Origin: Thermococcus barophilus MP
GTDB lineage: Archaea; Methanobacteriota_B; Thermococci; Thermococcales; Thermococcaceae
Reading direction: 5' to 3'
Length of the DNA: 64,000 nucleotides
Assembly (NCBI RefSeq): GCF_000151105.2
Contig: NC_014804.1
Coordinates: forward strand, 1,848,567-1,912,566
In this document: piece by piece, positions 59,001-64,000 of the stretch
How the letters are laid out: the number at the start of each line of letters is the position of its first letter
Numbering within the stretch: position 1 is the first letter of the stretch
Position numbers and translations under genes: made by a program
Notes under the pieces: generated by a model
The model's input: the letters and a program-made list of their open reading frames with translations, nothing else
The model's database searches: none
What the model was told of the DNA's origin: nothing

Positions 59001-60896
59001 CTTATGGCACCGAGCTGGATGGTTTATCTAAATTCTACTAACCTGACCTCTACCAGCGTGTATACCACATACATTGACGGAATGCATGTTAGGAAGTTTA
59101 TGGGTAACTTCTCCTTTATGATCCATGTGACAAATAAGACAAGTGGAATATATCTTGGATCGTATAACTGGTCTATCAATGTCGACCCTATGAAATTCGA
59201 ATCGGCATATCCAACAATAGTAGACGTTATTCCTAGAACTATAAATTACAAACCTGCAGTAACTTTTACCGTTAACGTTTCAAGGGATTCAAACATTTCG
59301 ATAATACTCAAGTATAGTGTTGGTGGACTTGTGTATGACACTTGGGGATACTTTGAGAACGTCACTCCGGGCATACAGAATTTTACTGTCTTCTTAGACC
59401 CGTCTGCATTCGTATTGAATAATACTAGAAAAGCCACGCTGTTATCCGCTACTCTGATAACTAATGATTTAACAACTGACTCAGTAAAAATAAACAAGGA
59501 AGTATCTTTCTTCTTGTTATCGAGAGCAGATATATTGAACATCGATCAGAACCTCAACGCTGTCAAAAAACTTCTAAACATGACTATAGACCTCATAAGC
59601 TATGAAGATGTGAATTCAACAGTAGTTGTTGTACTGTCTTCAGGAAATGTAACTCTTACAAACCTCGCTTATCCAGAAATGCACGAAAAGACAATCTTGG
59701 AACTCCCGGTTACATTTAACCTTTCAGGAATTCTCTCGAACGTCAGTGAAAATGGAACGCTTAGTGTTATAATGTACGATGAGAATGGAGAACTGTTAAA
59801 AATGAAAACTGTAAACGTGGACTTATCTCCTCTATTTACTCCAGGCCACTTGAGGGTTTATTCTAATCCCTCTGGAGCCAGCGTGTACATTAATAATGTT
59901 TACTTTGGGACTACGCCCTTGGAGGTTGACCTTCTACCAGGAGAATATACGTTAGAGCTTTCCAAAGAAGGTTATCAAAAGCTTATTATCTCCGTTACAA
60001 TAAATTCGGGAGAAAGCAAAACAATTTATGCAACTCTATCACCCGGTTTCCTCCCAGCAACGCTTGAAATTTCATCGTTCCCCTCTGGGGCCAAAGTATA
60101 CATTGATGATGAACTTAAGGGACTTACCCCATTAACTGTAGAAGTCTCCCCAGGAACTCACACTGTGAAGTTAATTAGGGATGGGTATCATGAGTATGTT
60201 ACCACATTAACTATAGATCAAGGGGAAACTATAACAATTAACGTGAGACTAACTCCATTAGTTAACTACGCACCGTTCTCTATTGGGGACTACACTACAG
60301 TAGTGAATAATGCTAGTTCGGTGTTCTTTGTCTTCAATAATTATGGGACGCCTGATGCTTTCTCTGTTTCTCAGTACGTGTCAAGAACGCTTCCAATTGA
60401 CAAGCGTGCTGTTTCAAGATTAGCCAGAGAATTTGATTTCAATGAAGTAGCTTCTAATGACCTTATCATCTCTGTTGGTGGGCCTTTGGTTAACAATGTT
60501 ACTGCAAGGTATGATAATGCTTCAGCAGTGCATATGAGTATTAGTGGGGGGAGTATAACTATTGTAACACCTCAGGAGAATATCACTTGGATTGTCCCTA
60601 GACCTTGGTGGAATGTTACAGAGGGATACTTTATTATTCAAGCCTTCTATGACAGGGAGTTTAATACTACAGTGTTTACAATCTATGGTACTGATGCTGA
60701 TAGTACTGCGGCTGGGGCTTACTACTTCCTCACTGAAGTCTATCCAAACATTGCTGCTTATAACAGCATATCGTACATTGTTGGAAAATGGGAGGATACT
60801 GAAGCAGGAGCAGACATTCCACTGCCAGGAGCGAACCTTGGAGATACAAGCGGATTCAGCGCCGGAGACACAATCACAGTAATCTTTATAGGCTGA
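56046..60896 (+). CDS. giant secreted VWA/PEGA/S-layer-C protein
   Basis: A 1616-residue exported protein. A signal peptide (LLIISLLLMSLGTVPAF) is followed by a von Willebrand A domain with MIDAS motif IIDRSDSMD near 96 and VTDEDDQ near 197. Two calcium-loop-like motifs occur (DTNSDGLFDGL near 840, DSDKDGKYDEI near 957). Two PEGA domains follow at about 1268-1405 (SNPSGASVYINNVYFGTTPL; SFPSGAKVYIDDELKGLTPL), then the S-layer-type C-terminal domain at about 1415-1616. It is probably an adhesive surface glycoprotein. The start is ATG 56046 or 56052, after GGGGG. Confidence 0.88.
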   Translation: MIMKKELQCLLIISLLLMSLGTVPAFQGNYVEAGSENVFITVDSSNFPSEVVLRISLNVSETLSAENFEVYENGVRQQITGVYYTGEGLIMPIDVVFIIDRSDSMDSYIEAIKNSAYQFSYDLERIGGENVRFALVTFANYDDARIDLPLTNNVSEFVEALNSIYTAGGTEWSFGGILKALDLEFNPNAQKVFIVVTDEDDQSPYSVEEVANNLTAEGVLLALVYNHRDGQKLSALSEMIGALDIDISEVQQNGFEEVLHYITTTIGQQYQIVYTPTNQSMDGGERLVKVIINLPDGTYMEANVSYIAKERSIKRYEKVMLTDQEILNILGDIAQWFDESNRYLSMMVDNYQNINLASASYYSMIHREYIPPLPLEEPREFNEFLSKINDLPDSPANTREVENLLMYFTLALNEEGDSLTLKNGTTNVTITLWRVIGFPLVPVVSSEYPIGTPQIRTGEIYKISIQDVLRNSTFYISHSVSKGSPRFQQVEIQDLKIPVEPIEISTLYERVTIYQPMEVDNNAYLVPKIEMEKIIGGVRGKNGAILAAPMSSTVKTLTDYIVEQEYGYKTFKSTSVDPFSSLYIYAGVSGIIEAKVKFLFWRLLGIGGGLDVQFRYYPVRDRMTIRLGSRVGIESIAGEIWLIRGVETASISNASEIGDMVKLWFLYTFTDIPLLDQLAYGELQKTILDAEYSKRSEFLNSTYLFAVVEKSLNFGKLPGQSFVTMSQWDRWSRSPHSKLTVTQVSSIKNNLYRRSFQNYVYKFEEGIKISYPIITVKAEVPLVMAYEIPSVVSAGIFGTVKASAGVSTMLYGYQIVDPVASTSVGTYIMNVSLISESPVDTNSDGLFDGLRLTIEIHSNATGEYNGLFYLLANNTVIVAWPADLSITNSFTLLEILIPSQYLYYTNYTGPFDVGLIIEDENGSIVYSNFSLGRTNSYDYRQFEHVTPQFDFRYVPVDSDKDGKYDEIQVNITELNNLTGITISPILMAPSWMVYLNSTNLTSTSVYTTYIDGMHVRKFMGNFSFMIHVTNKTSGIYLGSYNWSINVDPMKFESAYPTIVDVIPRTINYKPAVTFTVNVSRDSNISIILKYSVGGLVYDTWGYFENVTPGIQNFTVFLDPSAFVLNNTRKATLLSATLITNDLTTDSVKINKEVSFFLLSRADILNIDQNLNAVKKLLNMTIDLISYEDVNSTVVVVLSSGNVTLTNLAYPEMHEKTILELPVTFNLSGILSNVSENGTLSVIMYDENGELLKMKTVNVDLSPLFTPGHLRVYSNPSGASVYINNVYFGTTPLEVDLLPGEYTLELSKEGYQKLIISVTINSGESKTIYATLSPGFLPATLEISSFPSGAKVYIDDELKGLTPLTVEVSPGTHTVKLIRDGYHEYVTTLTIDQGETITINVRLTPLVNYAPFSIGDYTTVVNNASSVFFVFNNYGTPDAFSVSQYVSRTLPIDKRAVSRLAREFDFNEVASNDLIISVGGPLVNNVTARYDNASAVHMSISGGSITIVTPQENITWIVPRPWWNVTEGYFIIQAFYDREFNTTVFTIYGTDADSTAAGAYYFLTEVYPNIAAYNSISYIVGKWEDTEAGADIPLPGANLGDTSGFSAGDTITVIFIG

Positions 60897-60922
60897 AGCC
60901 TTTTTCCAACCTTTCTTTTCTC
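60678..60922 (+). repeat. 245-bp perfect repeat, second copy
   Basis: Identical to 55727-55971, covering the last 72 codons, the stop and the 3' tract of the VWA/PEGA gene. This gene is uniformly A+T-rich and the repeat matches the style of its surroundings no worse than in the first gene, so the direction of copying is not evident. Confidence 0.97.
60897..60922 (+). terminator. pyrimidine-rich transcript end
   Basis: The same tract as at 55946-55971, following the stop of the VWA/PEGA gene, then a short gap with a TATA-like AAGATTTTTAATTA near 60941-60954 for the next gene. Confidence 0.5.
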
Positions 60923-60990
60923 CTTTTGTTATTCAGTTATCGCAAGATTTTTAATTACCAATATTTTACCATTCTATGGGGGATTAGGAA

Positions 60991-61719
60991 GTGAAAGAGA
61001 AATATTATCTTATTGCATTGATAATTGTTCTTTCTCTTTCTATAGTTGTCTTAATAAACATACAGAATCCTTCTGAAGGATTTTCAAAGGTGTACTTTGA
61101 AAATTTAACAGTTCCTGAATATATTATTCCTAACAAAACATATACAATGATGTTTGTAATTGAGTCGCATGAGCTATATCCTGTTAATTACTCCTTTGAA
61201 GTATATGTTAATGATGAGTTGATTAAGCAGGGAAAAGTGGCTGTAAATCCTGGACAGCGAAATGAGATACCATTTGAATTTTCAATATCTAAAGTAAGCT
61301 ACGAAAAAGTGGTACTAACCCATGAGCAGAACATTTACTTTGTAAATGGTTTGTCACTTATTGTAGGAAATATATTAAGATTTCAAAATTTGATGTCCAA
61401 TATGAGTGCTGATGAACTCTTATACTTAATCAACCACACTCCAGTTATGTATGATGGTTCGAATAATCTAACGTTTATCTTAGATGTCTCAAGGAATATC
61501 TCAATTACCCAAACAAGAATCATCAAAAACTCTGCTAAAATAAAGGAAGTTTACCAGTTTAATATGAGCAAAGTCGGGGATGAGAGCTATAAAGTCGTTA
61601 CATCCTTTCTGAAAACAAAGTACATCCCTGAGCCTGTTATTATGAAAGTTGTGGTAAAATCAAGCACTGGTAAAGTTTATCAGCTATCCGCAACCATAGA
61701 GGTGAAAGGTGAGAAATAA
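60991..61719 (+). CDS. membrane-anchored extracytoplasmic beta protein
   Basis: A 242-residue protein with one N-terminal membrane segment (LIALIIVLSLSIVVLINI). An outward beta domain (VPEYIIPNKTYTMMFVIESH; FEVYVNDELIKQGKVAVNPG) is like CARDB or the outer part of DUF1616 proteins. It has several N-x-S/T sequons. GTG 60991 follows GGGGGATTAGGAA. The next gene starts within its stop codon (TAATG), so the two are coupled and may work together. Confidence 0.72.
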   Translation: MKEKYYLIALIIVLSLSIVVLINIQNPSEGFSKVYFENLTVPEYIIPNKTYTMMFVIESHELYPVNYSFEVYVNDELIKQGKVAVNPGQRNEIPFEFSISKVSYEKVVLTHEQNIYFVNGLSLIVGNILRFQNLMSNMSADELLYLINHTPVMYDGSNNLTFILDVSRNISITQTRIIKNSAKIKEVYQFNMSKVGDESYKVVTSFLKTKYIPEPVIMKVVVKSSTGKVYQLSATIEVKGEK

Positions 61720-63929
61720 TGCTTATTACTTTTCTCCTTTTGTTGTTTTTGATGGTTAGTTTATACGTCCTTTTCTTTGAATCTAATTGTAAAGCTAAGC
61801 TTGGTATAATAGCTATTGTTTCCTTAGTTGTAACATATTATATTAGGGTTGGATTTGGGCGATACTTCACTACTATTGATGAATCATATTATATTTCCCT
61901 TATTGGAAATCCAGTTTGGTACAAAACATCTATAGTTTCTGGGTTTGTAGTTCCATTCCTATTACATTCTATAAGGATCTTGCTAGGTATAGATCCTGTT
62001 AGCTTGGTAGTCTATTATTCATTGGCTTTTGCAGTCCTTTATGTAGGTATAATCTACTGGGCATATACAAGGGTAGGGATTTCAAAGAAATACTCTACTA
62101 TTTCGCTTGCAGTCTTGTTTGTGTCAAGCTTTTATATTTGGTCATTCATACAAATTCGTCCGCAGCAGTTGGGTATACTTGTTGGACTTTCAATAGTTTC
62201 CTTGTTTATGAGCATAAAGCCTAACAAGATGTTCTTCATAATAATGCCTGTATTGTTCACTTTATTGATTTTTACCCATATCTTCTCCTTTTTTCTTTTC
62301 TCGATACTTTTGATGGCATACTTTGTTTTAGTTTTCATTAAATCTGAATCATCGGAAGAAGTCTTCAAAAAGTTTCTTGGTATATCTTTTGCTGTGCTCA
62401 TAGCATGGCTGGCTTTCTTATCTTTCCCCTATTCAAGCAGAACAATACGCACTTTAGTTTGGTTGTTAAATAGCATGCCCCAATTCGACAATTTTCAGTT
62501 GTTACTAAACTATTTCTCTTCTCTTTCTACTTTTGCATATATCATGCTGGTATTTCTCATATATCATGCAGGGAAATTCCTCCATAGTAGATATCTTAAC
62601 GACCTCGTGAATCTTTGGGAATCTCTTAGGGGAATACTGATTAAATTCTCATTACAAATAATTTTCTTAGCATTGATATTTTTATCTGTTGGTTTTTACA
62701 TTCAATTCAAGCTTGGGGCAAGTACGTATACTAAGATATACAGAGGGTCGGTCTTGACTCTGGTGTTCTTCCAGTTGGGGAATATATTTTTTGGGTTTAT
62801 GTTCGTTAGAGGATTTTTAGATAAATTAAAAGATAATACACTTACAGAATTTGATATTATGGCAATTATATGGATATTTATTGGAATTGCAATGCTTTTC
62901 ATATCCTTTTTTATGCCGAAAGGTAGTGCAATATGGGGGTTTAGTAACTGGATGGTAAGAGTTGCACAGTACTTTGTAATATTCGCCGCTCCCACTGTTA
63001 CCTATGCGTTATATAAGGACATTAAGGCAATGGGATTGTCCCATTTAAAGCTCGCTATTTCTATATTGATTTCGGTGTTAATAGTAATTAGCATGATAAA
63101 CACTGCCAGACCTCCACAAATATATGACTATGATATTGTTTGGAGTGACGAGATGATTGACGTTGCCAAAGAAGTCAGACTTTCAAATACGTTAATGTTT
63201 AGGTACAACGTTTCACCATATTTGAAGTTTGCTATGGAGAACTTACTGAAGGCTTATGGAAAGCCTGTGGAGATTACACAAGGTTCAAGTATAGTCCTGT
63301 CCTCTGATGCTATATATGTGTATGGTAGCAACTACCATCCTCTTTCATTAGGGTTTTTCTCTAAAAAAAGAGGCCCAGTAATTGTAATTTTGGGAACATC
63401 AAATCCAAAAGTTAAGCAATACTTCACTACTTTATTAAACAAGGAATTTCCAGCATTAATCATAGGTGAGATAGACAATTGTGAAATGTATATTAAGCAG
63501 GGATATCCACTTATTGTCATGGGAGGGAAATTAGCAAACAAATGCACCCAGCTATTAGAAAAAAATAGAGCAATGTTAGTTTATATGGATAAAGATTCCG
63601 TGGTTACTCCCTATTTCACGTACTCAGTTCCATCTCCCAAAAAAGAATGGTGGAATGTTAATGAAGGTCTTTTTGTCATTCAAGCAGTTAAGTACCATGG
63701 AGCTCCAATACTGATAATTGAGGGTACAAATATAGATGCTACTGTTGCTGGAGTTTGGTACTTTGTGAATAAAGTTTCCCAAGACATAGAAAAGTATAAA
63801 AATACCTATTATATTGTCGGTAAATGGATTGAATCGGATAACAAAGTACTTCGCTTCCTTAAGTTTGATCCAAACGACAACAATGGCTTCAGTGAGGGTG
63901 ATACTGTTGAAATTATTGAGATTGGATAA
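61719..63929 (+). CDS. GT-C-like membrane protein fused to S-layer C-terminal domain
   Basis: A 736-residue protein. Residues 1-465 hold about 12 membrane segments. An acidic loop after the second span (FTTIDESYYISLIGNP) recalls the catalytic Asp-Glu loop of GT-C glycosyltransferases. Residues about 500-736 form an outward domain with the order of the S-layer C-terminal domain of the two giant proteins: YPLIVMGGKLANK, EWWNVNEGLFVIQA, GTNIDATVAGVWYFVNK, YYIVGKW and NGFSEGDTVEIIEIG. I know no family with this combination. It could anchor, glycosylate or assemble the surface lattice. Confidence 0.75.
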   Translation: MLITFLLLLFLMVSLYVLFFESNCKAKLGIIAIVSLVVTYYIRVGFGRYFTTIDESYYISLIGNPVWYKTSIVSGFVVPFLLHSIRILLGIDPVSLVVYYSLAFAVLYVGIIYWAYTRVGISKKYSTISLAVLFVSSFYIWSFIQIRPQQLGILVGLSIVSLFMSIKPNKMFFIIMPVLFTLLIFTHIFSFFLFSILLMAYFVLVFIKSESSEEVFKKFLGISFAVLIAWLAFLSFPYSSRTIRTLVWLLNSMPQFDNFQLLLNYFSSLSTFAYIMLVFLIYHAGKFLHSRYLNDLVNLWESLRGILIKFSLQIIFLALIFLSVGFYIQFKLGASTYTKIYRGSVLTLVFFQLGNIFFGFMFVRGFLDKLKDNTLTEFDIMAIIWIFIGIAMLFISFFMPKGSAIWGFSNWMVRVAQYFVIFAAPTVTYALYKDIKAMGLSHLKLAISILISVLIVISMINTARPPQIYDYDIVWSDEMIDVAKEVRLSNTLMFRYNVSPYLKFAMENLLKAYGKPVEITQGSSIVLSSDAIYVYGSNYHPLSLGFFSKKRGPVIVILGTSNPKVKQYFTTLLNKEFPALIIGEIDNCEMYIKQGYPLIVMGGKLANKCTQLLEKNRAMLVYMDKDSVVTPYFTYSVPSPKKEWWNVNEGLFVIQAVKYHGAPILIIEGTNIDATVAGVWYFVNKVSQDIEKYKNTYYIVGKWIESDNKVLRFLKFDPNDNNGFSEGDTVEIIEIG

Positions 63930-64000
63930 CTTGTGGAAACGATCTGAAATTGTTCCAGTTATTATATTCATTGTCGCTTTTTTAATTAGAGTACGAAATC
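63916..64000 (+). CDS. start of a further membrane protein (partial)
   Basis: The frame from TTG 63916, 63922 or 63931 overlaps or abuts the previous stop. It reads LWKRSEIVPVIIFIVAFLIR to the window edge, a basic start and a first membrane span like that of GT-C or STT3-type proteins. Too little is visible to name it. Confidence 0.45.
   Translation, partial: MRLDNLWKRSEIVPVIIFIVAFLIRVRN

Overview
The window looks like a low-GC archaeon of the order Thermococcales (Pyrococcus/Thermococcus type). Reasons: compact genes with GGTGA-type ribosome sites, archaeal TATA boxes about 25-40 bases before starts, STT3/AglB oligosaccharyltransferases with WWDYG motifs, an intein in a metabolic gene, many VapBC-type modules, archaeal AAA ATPases and S-layer-like surface proteins. 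I cannot name the species. I saw no rRNA, tRNA or CRISPR array.

Layout. 1-7974 is an accessory zone: an orphan nucleotidyltransferase beside a decayed HEPN gene, a TauE/SafE transporter, an intact and a decayed UPF0175/DUF3368 pair, one intact and one broken AAA ATPase, a zinc-ribbon operon, a VapBC pair and a flippase fragment. 8056-17075 is a glycosylation cassette: aglB, then rfbA, rfbB (with an intein), rfbC and rfbD for dTDP-L-rhamnose, with toxin-antitoxin modules in two of the gaps. Flippase 5'-end fragments lie on both sides of it (7813-7974 and 17159-17226). 17311-29889 holds an ATPase, a full flippase and a long leftward operon of glycosyltransferases, alkaline-phosphatase-superfamily enzymes and a nucleotidyltransferase. 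30072-34323 is a second toxin-antitoxin island with intact pairs, three decayed antitoxins and two hairpins resembling IS200/IS605 ends. 34488-41702 holds a leftward MoxR/DUF58/DUF4350/DUF4129 operon facing a rightward set of membrane proteins including a DUF1616 protein. 41718-49566 is a second glycan locus (flippase, sulfatase-like enzyme, second aglB, three glycosyltransferases). 49853-63929 holds two giant secreted proteins, a small anchored protein and a polytopic membrane protein; three of these four end in the same S-layer-type C-terminal domain.

How it fits together. Most of the window concerns the cell surface. Nucleotide sugars (rfbABCD), glycosyltransferases and flippases would build and export lipid-linked glycans. 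The two AglB enzymes would move them to asparagines, and the giant surface proteins, rich in N-x-S/T sequons, are obvious acceptors. Toxin-antitoxin modules and gene fragments sit at the seams, as expected where surface-glycan cassettes are exchanged by recombination.

The most notable points are the Ser1/Thr+1 intein in RfbB, the 245-bp perfect repeat joining the 3' ends of the two giant genes, the fusion of an S-layer C-terminal domain to a GT-C-like membrane protein, and the flippase fragments bracketing the rhamnose cassette.
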